From Anaerohabitans sp036788095 (lineage in GTDB: Bacteria; Zhuqueibacterota; Zhuqueibacteria; Residuimicrobiales; Residuimicrobiaceae): a DNA stretch of 64,000 nt. The position numbers and the translations under genes are program-made. The notes under the pieces are model-generated. The model saw only the letters and a list, made by a program, of their open reading frames with translations. It ran no database searches and had not been told where the DNA came from. The stretch is taken from assembly GCA_036788095.1 (NCBI GenBank), contig DAIQOA010000001.1, positions 1-64,000 on the forward strand. Reading direction: 5' to 3'. Shown piece by piece: positions 33,063 through 41,982 of this stretch; the stretch's first letter is position 1, and each line of letters starts with the position of its first letter.

Positions 33063-35675
33063 TCAATACCCCAGCACGCTGCCGGCGCCGCCGCGTTTTT
33101 CCAGCTTGATATCCCGCAGAGTGGGCGACTTGACGCTGAGGCGAAAATAGATCCGCTTGCTTATTCCTGACGGCACCCAATCCACCTGCGCCTCCCAGCA
33201 ATGCAAATCCCGATAAAACGCGAACCGATGATAGGCGATCTGCTGTTTTTCCAGATCATAATGCGCGCTGTAGTTGATGCGCCAGTTCTTGGTCAGACTT
33301 ATTTCCGCGCCCGAGATATCCAGATAGTATCGTTTCACGGCACTCGCCGGATTTGATTTGTCCAGAAAAAAATTAAACGTCATGTTCAAGCGCCAGGGGA
33401 TGTTCAGCCCTTGATACACCCCTTCATCATAAAACCGGTTATTGCCGCGCCGGGAGCTCTCTTCCAGAACCGACAGATCCTTCGGACGCAGAGGCTCCTC
33501 CGGGTTTTCATAGTTTTCGTCGTATCCCTGCAGGGTTTCGGGCCGCTCGGCGCCGGCAGAGCCCTTGCCCTCCAATCGCAGGGAGAAATTCAGGTTCAGG
33601 GAGGTGAAGCGCAGATAATTCCACGGCTGCCAGGGTGAATCCTCCAATAGATAACGGTTGACGCGTTGCCGGGCTTGGTGATCCCAGCCGTAGAAAGAGT
33701 GGCCGGTGCCGGCGGAGAGGCTGAAATTGCGCGCCGGATTCGCCTGCCAGGTGGTGCGCAGATCGGACAAGCGGTATTGCGTGGCTTTGAAATTGTATCC
33801 GGTGCTGAAATCCATGGTGAACAGATCGATTTTTTTCTCTTTTTCCGCCACCCCTTTTTTCATCTGAAACAGGTTGCGCACGCTGAGGCTGACCATCTGC
33901 GAGCCGTAGGCAGAGGTGCCGCGGAAGCGGTCGCGCTTGACCGTCTCACCCTTTGCGTCGGTCACTGTCTGAAAATAGCCCCAGCCTGAAGTGGAGAAAT
34001 CCGGTACATAGTTGAACGAGAGCGATGGGGTGACCACATGGCGGATCATCTGGATATCGCCGATGCCCGGAGCCAGCACGCCGTAGATCTTGGTGGAGGC
34101 CGAGGCGCCGTAGCTGAAAGTGTGGCGGGCGGCAAACCCGGACTTTTCTCTGCTTTCAATCTGACCGGTCTCCTGGTTCAGTTCGTACTCGTTGGTGCGA
34201 TCGAACCAGTCCTCCGACAGGCTCAACGATTGGTTGAGCGACAGCATGCCGAAATATTTTTTCGGACTGGTCAGCGACAGATCCAGGTCGTGGTTGAGCT
34301 GGCGATCGGTTTCGCTCTGTTTTGAAAAAAGCTCGCCGCCGGTCTGCAGATATTCCCGGGTGGTGCTGTAGAAATTGGAGCCGTAGGAATAATAAAAAGA
34401 GTGGTACCATTTTTCACTGCGGCGACGGCCCTTGCCCGCTCTGGGATTAAAAAGCTGGCTTTGACTCTTGCGGAAGGTCAGCTGCGGCAGCGTGGTGGTG
34501 GTGACATCGTCCTCGAGATCGCGGACTTGTGAGGCGTTGACGCTCAGACTGAGCTTGTGCTGCGGCCAGGATTTAGAAAAGGTGGCGTTGGAGCGCAACT
34601 CGCGCGTCAACCGCGTCGACAGGTTGGTGGACAGATCCTGGTAAAAACTTTTATCGCTGACAAAATAGCCGTTGGCGCTGAAACGGGTGTTGGGGTCGAA
34701 CTCTTGGCTGTGGCGTACGGTCAAATCCCAGCGCCGTTCTTTTTCCGCATCGCCAAAGTTTTTTCTGGTGAGAGAGCCGTTGATGCTGCCGTTCAACAGG
34801 TAACGAACCGCATAGTTGAGGCCTCCGTCGACCAGCCAGCCGGATTTCTCGAAAAAATCGACGGTGGCGCGGGCATCCCAGTAATGGCTGGCCGCCCAAT
34901 AGTAGCCCAGGCCGCGCAGATAGCGACCTTCACGGGTGCTTTCGCCGTAGCGGGGTATGATCAGCCCCGAGTGCCGGCCGGATTGGGTGGGAAAAAAAGC
35001 GAACGGCAGCGCGGCGACCGGAATGTGGCCGAGAAACAGGACAATGGGTTTGGCGATCACCCGGTCGTTGACGAGCATTTTCAACCGCCGGGCGCTAAAG
35101 TGGAAATGGGGGTTGGAATCCAGATCGCAGGTGGTAAAGGAGGCGTTGGACACGTTAAAGGTTTTTTTCGCCACCATCTTGATCTGCTCGCCCACATATT
35201 GGCCGTCTTCCATCCGGGTGCGGCCGCGGACCACCACGCCCTTGTCGGTTTTATAGTTAAAGATCATTTTGACGCCGGTCATCTGCGTACCGCCCTGGAT
35301 CAAAACCGGATCGCCCTGGCTGCGGATGACCTGCGTCGAATCCGGGGAGCCGGCGGTTTTTTCCCATACCGTGTCCGGCACTCCTTCCGCGGTCACCAGA
35401 TTGTCGTTGAAATCGATGCGAATCTGCGCCGCCCGCAGGGTCATATCCTTGTAGCTGACCACGGCGTTGCCGCGGAAATAGCTGGTGCGTTCCCTGACGT
35501 AATTGTCGATTTCTATCGCATCGTATTTGATCGAGGTGTCGATCTCGGAGGTCTTGAGCTTGGGCGATACCGCTGCGCGGCTGCTGTCGACACGGCTGGT
35601 GTCCGCAGCAGAGGCGTAGACCGCACTGCAGCCCACCAGGATCCACTGGAATGATTTTAAAAGATGGCTTCTCAC
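33063..35675 (-). CDS. lptD: LptD/OstA-like outer-membrane LPS-assembly protein
   Basis: About 870 residues with an N-terminal OstA-type jellyroll (IEIDNYVRERTSYFRGNAVVSY, MTLRAAQIRIDFNDNLVTAEG, GVVVRGRTRMEDGQYVGEQIK). An Asn/Cys segment follows (FTTCDLDSNPHFHFSARRL), then the junction ALPFAFFPTQSGRHSGLIIP, characteristic of LptD, and a large beta-barrel. LptD inserts lipopolysaccharide into the outer leaflet. The start is uncertain: GTG 35675 gives a signal-like LLKSFQWILVGCSAVYASA, while the frame stays open into rarA to 35864. It begins 25 bp after rarA on the same strand. Confidence 0.85.
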   Translation of the reverse strand: MRSHLLKSFQWILVGCSAVYASAADTSRVDSSRAAVSPKLKTSEIDTSIKYDAIEIDNYVRERTSYFRGNAVVSYKDMTLRAAQIRIDFNDNLVTAEGVPDTVWEKTAGSPDSTQVIRSQGDPVLIQGGTQMTGVKMIFNYKTDKGVVVRGRTRMEDGQYVGEQIKMVAKKTFNVSNASFTTCDLDSNPHFHFSARRLKMLVNDRVIAKPIVLFLGHIPVAALPFAFFPTQSGRHSGLIIPRYGESTREGRYLRGLGYYWAASHYWDARATVDFFEKSGWLVDGGLNYAVRYLLNGSINGSLTRKNFGDAEKERRWDLTVRHSQEFDPNTRFSANGYFVSDKSFYQDLSTNLSTRLTRELRSNATFSKSWPQHKLSLSVNASQVRDLEDDVTTTTLPQLTFRKSQSQLFNPRAGKGRRRSEKWYHSFYYSYGSNFYSTTREYLQTGGELFSKQSETDRQLNHDLDLSLTSPKKYFGMLSLNQSLSLSEDWFDRTNEYELNQETGQIESREKSGFAARHTFSYGASASTKIYGVLAPGIGDIQMIRHVVTPSLSFNYVPDFSTSGWGYFQTVTDAKGETVKRDRFRGTSAYGSQMVSLSVRNLFQMKKGVAEKEKKIDLFTMDFSTGYNFKATQYRLSDLRTTWQANPARNFSLSAGTGHSFYGWDHQARQRVNRYLLEDSPWQPWNYLRFTSLNLNFSLRLEGKGSAGAERPETLQGYDENYENPEEPLRPKDLSVLEESSRRGNNRFYDEGVYQGLNIPWRLNMTFNFFLDKSNPASAVKRYYLDISGAEISLTKNWRINYSAHYDLEKQQIAYHRFAFYRDLHCWEAQVDWVPSGISKRIYFRLSVKSPTLRDIKLEKRGGAGSVLGY

Positions 35676-35700
35676 GGGAATGATAGCGGCGCCTTGACGT

Positions 35701-37020
35701 TCATCGTTTTTTCTTCGGCCACAGCATCTGCAGACGTTCTTTGATTTTTTTTTCGATGCCGTTTTCCGTGGGATGGTAAAAAATCTGTTCTTGGGCCTCT
35801 TTCGGCAGATACGCCTGGTCGACGAATCCGCCGAAATCGTGCGGATACCGGTAACCGTCGGCATATCCCATGTTCTTCATCAGGGTTGTCGGCGCATTGC
35901 GCAGATGCAACGGCACCTGTTCCGGCGTGTGGGCCCGTACCTGGTTCAGCGCCGCTTCCACCGCCAGATAAGAGGCGTTGCTTTTAGGCGCGCAGGCCAG
36001 ATAAACCGTGGCCTGGGCCAGGGTGATGCGCGCCTCGGGCATGCCCAGATAATGGACCGCGGTGAACGCGCTCGTCGCCACCATCAACGCATGCGGGTCC
36101 GCGTTGCCCACATCCTCCGAAGCGAGGATCAGCAGACGGCGGGCGATGAACAGCGGATCTTCGCCGCCGTCCAGCATCACCGCCAGCCAGTAGACCGCAG
36201 CATCCGGATCAGAGCCGCGAACGCTCTTGATGAAAGCGGAGATGGTGTCGTAATGGTACTCGCCCTTTTTATCGTACAGCCGGCTGCGCCGCTGCAGCGC
36301 TTCTTCGATCGACCCGCGGTCGATGGTGCGCACGCCCTGTTCGTCCGGCTGCACCAATTGTGCGGCCAACTCCAGACCGTTGAGCATCACCCGCGCATCC
36401 CCGCCGGCAAGCTTTAACAGAATCTGCCGCGCTTCCTCCTCGATCCGCACGTTCCAATCCTGCAGCCGGCTGTCGCCGGCCAGGGCACGATCGAAGATCA
36501 GCCCCAAATCCTCTACGGACAACGGCTCCAGCTTGTAGACGCGGCAGCGGGAGAGCAACGCAGAGATCACCTCAAAGCTGGGATTTTCGGTGGTGGCACC
36601 GATGAGGACAATGGTACCGTCTTCGACCGAATGCAACAGGGCGTCCTGTTGCGACTTGTTGAAGCGATGAATCTCGTCGATGAACAGAATGGTGCGCGAG
36701 CCGGCCTGGCGGCCCTGCTGCGCTTCGGCGATCACCTTACGAAGGTCAGCCACGCCGGAAGTGACGGCGCTCAGGCTGAAATAGTGTGAACGCGTTTCAT
36801 GGGCGATCAGTCTGGCCAGAGTGGTTTTGCCGGTGCCGGGCGGCCCCCAGAGGATCATTGAAACCAGTTGATCGTCCTCGATGGCGCGGCGCAGCGCTTT
36901 GCCCGAACCCAAAAGATGCCCCTGACCCACCAGCTCATCCAGCCGCTGCGGTCTGACGCGATCGGCAAGCGGACGATAGGACTCGACCGGTTTGCCGGAT
37001 TCTGTATGTGTGTTGGCCAT
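35701..37020 (-). CDS. rarA: Replication-associated recombination protein A (AAA+ ATPase)
   Basis: A 439-residue clamp-loader-like ATPase (RarA/MgsA, Mgs1/WRNIP1 family) acting at stalled replication forks. Visible motifs: RPQRLDELVGQGHLLG, Walker A WGPPGTGKTT, Walker B TILFIDEIHRFNKSQQD, sensor 1 LIGATTENPSFEV, then SAFIKSVRGSDPDAAVYWLA and LASEDVGNADP of the C-terminal domain. Length is standard. It has its own promoter and is followed by the lptD-like gene. Confidence 0.95.
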   Translation of the reverse strand: MANTHTESGKPVESYRPLADRVRPQRLDELVGQGHLLGSGKALRRAIEDDQLVSMILWGPPGTGKTTLARLIAHETRSHYFSLSAVTSGVADLRKVIAEAQQGRQAGSRTILFIDEIHRFNKSQQDALLHSVEDGTIVLIGATTENPSFEVISALLSRCRVYKLEPLSVEDLGLIFDRALAGDSRLQDWNVRIEEEARQILLKLAGGDARVMLNGLELAAQLVQPDEQGVRTIDRGSIEEALQRRSRLYDKKGEYHYDTISAFIKSVRGSDPDAAVYWLAVMLDGGEDPLFIARRLLILASEDVGNADPHALMVATSAFTAVHYLGMPEARITLAQATVYLACAPKSNASYLAVEAALNQVRAHTPEQVPLHLRNAPTTLMKNMGYADGYRYPHDFGGFVDQAYLPKEAQEQIFYHPTENGIEKKIKERLQMLWPKKKR

Positions 37021-37061
37021 GGCGCCGCCGCTCGGTTTCGATTTAAATATCCATCAGGTAA

Positions 37062-37090
37062 AATTTAGCAAAATTTGCACCTATTTGCAA
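37062..37090 (-). promoter_or_regulatory. Promoter of rarA
   Basis: On the minus strand TTGCAA (37085-37090), 17-bp spacer, TAAATT (37062-37067), 41 bp upstream of the rarA ATG at 37020. Confidence 0.6.
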
Positions 37091-37112
37091 GGCGATAAAA
37101 GCGGGCGGCTAT

Positions 37113-37150
37113 GGCAAAAGCCCGCGGGGGAGGTACCGCGGGCTTTTGCC
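37113..37150. terminator. Bidirectional terminator-like hairpin
   Basis: A perfect 15-bp stem GGCAAAAGCCCGCGG (37113-37127) / CCGCGGGCTTTTGCC (37136-37150) with an 8-nt loop. The T-tract is inside the stem on both strands. It sits upstream of the rarA promoter and downstream of the minus-strand gene at 37304. Confidence 0.7.
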
Positions 37151-37303
37151 AGGAATGGGGGAGCGGTTTTCCGCAGGAGACGCGGCCGTTAAGCCGACGA
37201 TGAAAAACAACCGCCGGCCCTGCCTCTGGTCGCTACCACTTGAGAGCAGGGCGACGCCAGGGCGCCTCGGATCATGATGGAAAAAGTTTCAGTCGGAGCT
37301 GTT

Positions 37304-37561
37304 TTACGGCTTGCGAAACAGTCTCAGCTGCCTGCTTATTCCGAAAAGGGGTATCACGGAGAACAGTAACTCCTTAAGAGAAATTTTCAGATAGCGGCTG
37401 CGTAAAATCAGTATGATTGGAATATAGACACAGATTGCCAAAAATTTGTACTCAATTGAATCGAACCACTGCACCCGAAACCAGCGGTCGATCAGCAGCA
37501 GGGCCAGACCGGTAATAAAGGGGGCGCCGAACACCATGAACAAAAACAGATTACGGTTCAT
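37304..37561 (-). CDS. Small hypothetical membrane protein
   Basis: An 85-residue frame beginning MNRNLFLFMVFGAPFITGLALL with a second hydrophobic segment FLAICVYIPIILIL and a basic C-terminus (SRQLRLFRKP). Two transmembrane helices are likely. AAAGAGCC-type sequence just upstream is a poor ribosome-binding site, and no family was recognised, so coding status is only moderately supported. Confidence 0.5.
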   Translation of the reverse strand: MNRNLFLFMVFGAPFITGLALLLIDRWFRVQWFDSIEYKFLAICVYIPIILILRSRYLKISLKELLFSVIPLFGISRQLRLFRKP

Positions 37562-37750
37562 AAGGCAAGGCTCTTTTTCAAGTTCGGGGTTAAAAGGTTG
37601 TCATTTTATACTCTTGCTGATTAAAAAGGTAGTGTCACGTTTTTTAAACTACTTTCAGCAAAGTACTTGCACCGACAATATATCACTTGTATTATTTTCT
37701 AACTCCCCTCATTAATTTATAGGATCCAGCCAACAAATGGGCAGCCGATC

Positions 37751-37781
37751 AACCGCCAAGTTCGCCAAGAGCGCCGAGAAG
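37751..37781 (+). repeat. Left inverted terminal repeat of the GxxExxY cassette
   Basis: Begins AACCGCCAAG and continues with a roughly 10-nt period of CGCCAAGA-like units (TTCGCCAAGA, GCGCCGAGAA). The mirror-image partner is at 38205-38237 on the other side of the GxxExxY gene. Confidence 0.6.
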
Positions 37782-37794
37782 AATTCAAATGATT

Positions 37795-38184
37795 TTAATC
37801 GTTCTCGCCATAATTATTGACATATCTTTTCAAACCCTCTTTTAAACGAGAAACATTAAAATTAATCAGCAAGCCGACACGCTTATCTGAAAGTTTTAAA
37901 TAGTTAATAATCTGTGCTTGATCAATCTCTGTTGTTTTTTTCACAGATTTACATTCTACTATTATCTGATCATCCACCAAAAAATCACATCTATATCCAA
38001 TATCTAGTAGAATATTTCCATAATGAATCGGTAGTCCTTTCTCTTTTTCAAAAGGAATCTTGGCATTCTGCAATTCATACGCCAAAGCAGCTTGGTAGAC
38101 TGATTCTAATAAGCCGGGACCGAGTCGGCGATGAATTTTTATGGCCAAACCGATTATGATATTTGATAATTCATCGAGCTTCAT
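37795..38184 (-). CDS. GxxExxY family protein
   Basis: A 129-residue protein. The name-giving motif is GPGLLESVYQAAL (G..E..Y). It contains a PD-(D/E)xK-nuclease-like core: IGYRCDFLVDDQIIVECKSV, with Asp and Glu-x-Lys in place, then EIDQAQIINYLKLSDKRVGLLINF. The function of the family is not established. The gene and its flanks are clearly more AT-rich than the rest of the window, and the repeats at 37751 and 38205 point inward on each side, suggesting acquisition as a small unit. Confidence 0.88.
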   Translation of the reverse strand: MKLDELSNIIIGLAIKIHRRLGPGLLESVYQAALAYELQNAKIPFEKEKGLPIHYGNILLDIGYRCDFLVDDQIIVECKSVKKTTEIDQAQIINYLKLSDKRVGLLINFNVSRLKEGLKRYVNNYGEND

Positions 38185-38204
38185 TTTTCATCAAGTTTAT
38201 CATT

Positions 38205-38237
38205 CCCTCTGCGTTGCTTTGCGTTTTCTCTGCGGTT
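38205..38237 (-). repeat. Right inverted terminal repeat of the GxxExxY cassette
   Basis: Read on the minus strand it begins AACCGCAGAG and continues AAAACGCAAAGCAACGCAGA, the same terminal AACCGC and ~10-nt periodic CGCAAAG unit as the left copy. The outer ends define a 487-bp unit (37751-38237). Confidence 0.6.
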
Positions 38238-38495
38238 AAATAAGGCACGCATGATGCGAAAAATCTTTATTTAGCATAAAGTCTTCCAAGGGCACAGTCC
38301 TTTTCCTTGAAAAACTGAATTAATAAAAAAGGTAAACGCAGAGCGGCGACCGAATACATTGGAGAATAACGCCGGGAACCCTGTTCACTTTTTCTTCAGA
38401 ATGGCGTTTGCCCATATTTATACAAACCCCGTGATCCTGTCAAGGGACAAAATCGCCACAGCGGGCCAACGCTCTTGGTCGGATGGATTTTTTTC

Positions 38496-38524
38496 TTGAA
38501 TATGTCCGCTAATTATCCTATTAT
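38496..38524 (+). promoter_or_regulatory. Promoter of the dicarboxylate/amino-acid symporter
   Basis: TTGAAT (38496-38501), 17-bp spacer, TATTAT (38519-38524), 25 bp upstream of the GTG start at 38550. Confidence 0.65.
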
Positions 38525-38549
38525 CTATGAATTAACATAAAGAAAAGCC

Positions 38550-39869
38550 GTGGCGCATCAACCCAAATTACACGAAAAAATATTCCTTGGCCTGATCATC
38601 GGCAGCCTGGCCGGCCTGATCGTTCAATACTCCGGTCTTTCCCAGGAAACGATACAAACGCTCACCGTTTTTATCAAACCGGTGGGCGATATCTTTTTGC
38701 GCATGATCTTTATGATGGTCATCCCGCTTATTCTCAGCGCGCTGTCCCTGGGAGTGGCGGATCTGGGCGATGTGAGCCGCATCGGCAAGATCGGATTGCG
38801 CACCCTTGGCTACACCTTGATCGTCTCGGCGATCTCGGTGATCATCGGCATTGCGCTGGTGACGCTGTTCAAACCCGGCGAGGCCCTGTCCACCGACGAT
38901 CGCACCATGCTGATCGAGCGTTTTGCCGGCAGCACGCAGATGCTGAATCAGGCGGTGGCTGAGGTCAAGAGCCGGTCCGTCTCTGAAGTGATCACCTCTC
39001 TGGTGCCGAAAAACCCGATTGAGGACATGGCCCGTGCCTTTGATCCATCGTACCGCGGCGGTGGGATTCTGGCGATCATGTTTTTCAGCCTGATGATCGG
39101 AATCGCCCTGTCCTCCTGCCATCAACGCAAGACCGCGGTTCTAAAACAGTCGCTGGAAGGGTTGTATGAGATCACCATGAAAGTGATCTCCATCGCCATG
39201 CGCCTGGCGCCCTACGGCGTGGCGGCGATGTTGTTCAACCTGACCGCCACCATGGGCTTTTCCATCCTGCTGGTGCTGTTGCGTTTTGTGTTGGTGGTCC
39301 TGGCCGGTCTGCTGATCCATCAGTTCATCACCTACTCGTTGCTGCTGAAATATCTCGGCAAAATGAGCCCGGGATTTTTTTTCCGCAACATCCGTGAGGT
39401 GATGCTGATGGCTTTTTCCACCAGCTCCAGCAACGCCACGCTGCCCACCACCATCCGCGTCACGGTTGAAAACCTGAAAATACCTCCTGACATCGCCCGG
39501 TTTGTGCTCACCTTGGGCAGCACGGCAAACCAGAATGGCACCGCGCTCTACGAAGGCGTTACGGTGCTGTTCCTGGCCCAGTGTTTCGGCGTACACCTGG
39601 CGTGGTCGCAACAGATCTTTGTGGTGGTGTTGGCGATTCTGGCCGGCGTCGGCACAGCCGGCGTACCCAGCGGATCGCTGCCGATCATCATGATCATCCT
39701 CATCACCATCGGTGTGCCCGCCGAGGCCATCGGTATTATCTACGGCGTGGATCGTATTCTGGACATGTGCCGTACGGTGTTGAATGTGACCGGCGATGTT
39801 ACTGCCGCCGTGTATGTCAGCCGGTATGAAGAAACGCTGTCGGCCGCCGGGGAAGATGGGTGCGGATGA
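38550..39869 (+). CDS. Dicarboxylate/amino acid:cation symporter (DAACS family)
   Basis: A 439-residue inner-membrane carrier of the GltP/DctA/GltPh fold with about eight helices and two re-entrant loops. Signature stretches are PVGDIFLRMIFMMVIPLILS, the Ser-rich hairpin MAFSTSSSNATLPTTI, and GSTANQNGTALYEGVTVLFLAQ, the NMDGT-like region in a variant form, ending with the DRILDMCRTVLNVTGD helix that contacts substrate. Substrates in the family are glutamate, aspartate or C4-dicarboxylates driven by Na+ or H+. GTG start at 38550; its stop overlaps the next gene (ATGA). Confidence 0.92.
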   Translation: MAHQPKLHEKIFLGLIIGSLAGLIVQYSGLSQETIQTLTVFIKPVGDIFLRMIFMMVIPLILSALSLGVADLGDVSRIGKIGLRTLGYTLIVSAISVIIGIALVTLFKPGEALSTDDRTMLIERFAGSTQMLNQAVAEVKSRSVSEVITSLVPKNPIEDMARAFDPSYRGGGILAIMFFSLMIGIALSSCHQRKTAVLKQSLEGLYEITMKVISIAMRLAPYGVAAMLFNLTATMGFSILLVLLRFVLVVLAGLLIHQFITYSLLLKYLGKMSPGFFFRNIREVMLMAFSTSSSNATLPTTIRVTVENLKIPPDIARFVLTLGSTANQNGTALYEGVTVLFLAQCFGVHLAWSQQIFVVVLAILAGVGTAGVPSGSLPIIMIILITIGVPAEAIGIIYGVDRILDMCRTVLNVTGDVTAAVYVSRYEETLSAAGEDGCG

Positions 39870-40288
39870 AGGGCGGAAGCCTGAAAAGAGGAGTGAGTTT
39901 GGCCGTCGGCGCGATGTGCGTGCTGCTCGGGGGTGCGGGGATTTTTATCCCGCTGCTGCCGACCACCCCCTTCCTTTTGCTCGCTGCCTGGCTCTTTATG
40001 CACAACTCGCCCACCTGGCACACCTGGCTGATGAATCAGCGCTGGTTGAGCGTTTACATCGTCGATTATCAGCAGGGTTTCGGTCTCCCTCTGCGCGTCA
40101 AGATCCGCATGTTGATTCTACTCTGGGCGGCGATGACGCTCAGCGCGTTCGCCTTTGTCTCTTCCTGGTGGATCAGAGGGGGGCTGTATGGGATCGCCGT
40201 CGCGGTGACGGTCCATATCCTTCGCTTAAAAACTCGAGACAATAGACCACGGAACACACGAAATGACCAGGCCAGACGACAGCATTGA
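39866..40288 (+). CDS. DUF454 (YbaN-like) membrane protein
   Basis: A 140-residue inner-membrane protein with the DUF454 hallmarks: GAMCVLLGGAGIFIPLLPTTPFLLLAAW, where LPTTPF is diagnostic, followed by a cytoplasmic WLMNQRWLSVYIVDYQQGFGL segment and two more hydrophobic helices. Function unknown in the family. ATG 39866 overlaps the symporter stop by four bases, so it is coupled to it. Confidence 0.85.
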   Translation: MKGGSLKRGVSLAVGAMCVLLGGAGIFIPLLPTTPFLLLAAWLFMHNSPTWHTWLMNQRWLSVYIVDYQQGFGLPLRVKIRMLILLWAAMTLSAFAFVSSWWIRGGLYGIAVAVTVHILRLKTRDNRPRNTRNDQARRQH

Positions 40289-40365
40289 AATCTTTTCGTG
40301 CGTTCCGCTCATCTCGTTGTTGGTTTTAGTTATTAACAAGATCTTTATGAAACGGAGTGGAGTGC

Positions 40366-41868
40366 ATGAAGGATCAGCTGTTTACCCGTAAACCGCTTTG
40401 GCTTTTGCTGGAGGAATTAAAAGGAGAGAACCGGCTGCGCCGGGTGCTGGGACCGGTGCACCTGACCAGTCTGGGCGTCGGCGCGATTATCGGCACCGGC
40501 ATCTTTGTGCTCACCGGCGTCGCCGCGCACGACAAAGCCGGCCCGGCTCTGGTGCTCTCGTTCGTCATCGCGGGCATCGCCTGCATCTTTGCCGCGCTCT
40601 GTTATGCCGAGTTCGCCTCCATGGTGCCGGTAGCCGGTTCGGCTTACACCTACGCCTACGCCACTCTCGGCGAGTTGTTCGCCTGGATCATCGGCTGGGA
40701 TCTGGTGTTGGAATACACGGTCGCTTCGGCCGCGGTGGCGCACGGCTGGTCGGCTCATTTCCAGGATTTTATCGGCAGCTTTGGTTTGAAACTACCACAC
40801 CGATGGACTACGCCGCCGTTTGATTTTGATCCGGCGACGGGACAATTTCTCGCCACCGGCGCCCATCTGGATCTCATCGCCGTGGCTATCACCGCCATCA
40901 TCACCATCATTCTGGTTAAAGGCATTCGCGAGAGCGCTAATTTCAACTCGGGCATGGTCGTCGTCAAACTGGCGATCGTTCTGTTTGTCATTGCCGCCGG
41001 GGCGTTTTATTTTGATGCGCAGAACCTCAAACCTTTCGCCCCCTATGGGTATTCCGGCTTGAGCTTCTTCGGCCATACCATCCTGGGACAGAGCGGACCG
41101 GGCGGTGAACCGCTGGGCGTTCTCGCCGGCGCGGCCATTATCTTTTTCGCCTACATCGGATTTGACTCGGTTTCCACCCACGCGGAAGAGGCCCGCCGAC
41201 CCAATCGCGATGTGCCCATCGGCATCATCGCCTCGTTGATCATCTGCACCGTGTTGTACATCGCCGTAGCGCTGGTGCTCTCCGGCATGGTGCCCTACGA
41301 TCAGATCGACATCCACGCACCGGTGGCCAATGCCTTCAAGCAGAGGGGGCTCTACTACTCGCAACGCGTCATCGATATCGGTGCGCTCACCGGCATCACC
41401 TCGGTGCTGCTGGTGATGATGTTGAGCCAGCCGCGCGTGCTTTTGGCCATGGCCCGTGACGGCCTGTTGTCGCAAAAATTTTTCGGCGCCATTCACGACC
41501 GGTTTCGCACGCCGTGGAAATCCACCCTGATGACCGGCGTGGTGGTGGCGGCGCTCTCCTCGCTGATTCCCCTGCGCATTCTGGCCGATCTCACCAACAT
41601 CGGCACGCTGCTGGCCTTTGTGATCGTTTGTTCGGCGGTGCTGATCATGCGCAAAACACATCCGGAGGCGGACCGGCCGTTTCGCGTGCCCTATGCTCCG
41701 CTCACCCCGATCCTGGGCATTCTGTTTTGCCTGGTGCTGATGTTCTCACTGCCGTCGGAAAACTGGTTCCGTCTGCTGGTGTGGCTGCTCATCGGTTTCG
41801 CGATTTATTTCGGATATGGCCGGCGGCACAGCGTATTGGAAAAGATGCGGCGGCAGGGCAAACTGTGA
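40366..41868 (+). CDS. APC-superfamily amino acid permease
   Basis: A 500-residue permease of the cationic-amino-acid-transporter type (YfnA/CAT-like) with about 12 helices. The N-terminal GVGAIIGTGIFVLTGVAAHDKAGPA contains the unwound TM1 GxGxG substrate motif. ALCYAEFASMVPVAGSAYTYAYATLGE and FFAYIGFDSVSTHAEEARRP are also hallmark segments. The substrate is probably a neutral or cationic amino acid. ATG 40366 is preferred because GGAG precedes it by 8 bp. A bidirectional terminator follows. Confidence 0.92.
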   Translation: MKDQLFTRKPLWLLLEELKGENRLRRVLGPVHLTSLGVGAIIGTGIFVLTGVAAHDKAGPALVLSFVIAGIACIFAALCYAEFASMVPVAGSAYTYAYATLGELFAWIIGWDLVLEYTVASAAVAHGWSAHFQDFIGSFGLKLPHRWTTPPFDFDPATGQFLATGAHLDLIAVAITAIITIILVKGIRESANFNSGMVVVKLAIVLFVIAAGAFYFDAQNLKPFAPYGYSGLSFFGHTILGQSGPGGEPLGVLAGAAIIFFAYIGFDSVSTHAEEARRPNRDVPIGIIASLIICTVLYIAVALVLSGMVPYDQIDIHAPVANAFKQRGLYYSQRVIDIGALTGITSVLLVMMLSQPRVLLAMARDGLLSQKFFGAIHDRFRTPWKSTLMTGVVVAALSSLIPLRILADLTNIGTLLAFVIVCSAVLIMRKTHPEADRPFRVPYAPLTPILGILFCLVLMFSLPSENWFRLLVWLLIGFAIYFGYGRRHSVLEKMRRQGKL

Positions 41869-41873
41869 TATGA

Positions 41874-41904
41874 AAAGAGGGTGGGCTGAATGCCCACCCT
41901 CTTT
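41874..41904. terminator. Bidirectional terminator between convergent genes
   Basis: Perfect 13-bp stem AAAGAGGGTGGGC (41874-41886) / GCCCACCCTCTTT (41892-41904), 5-nt loop, with A/T-rich ends on both sides. It serves the permease and the convergent isomerase-like gene. Confidence 0.85.
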
Positions 41905-41982
41905 ATAACAACACCAACCTTTCACGGATTCATCGGGATCGGCCGCTGGAATCCAATCCAGCGGCCGCACAAAAGCACGGTC

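Larger units (their letters stand above)
38185..38549. other. Intergenic region between the GxxExxY gene and the symporter
   Basis: Contains the right repeat (38205-38237) and the symporter promoter (38496-38524). Between them I see no open frame, hairpin or RNA that can be supported. Confidence 0.6.

Noticed and set aside
37741..38240. CRISPR array at the periodic repeats near the GxxExxY gene
   Set aside because: The ~10-nt periodic units are too short, have no spacers, and are inverted around a gene.
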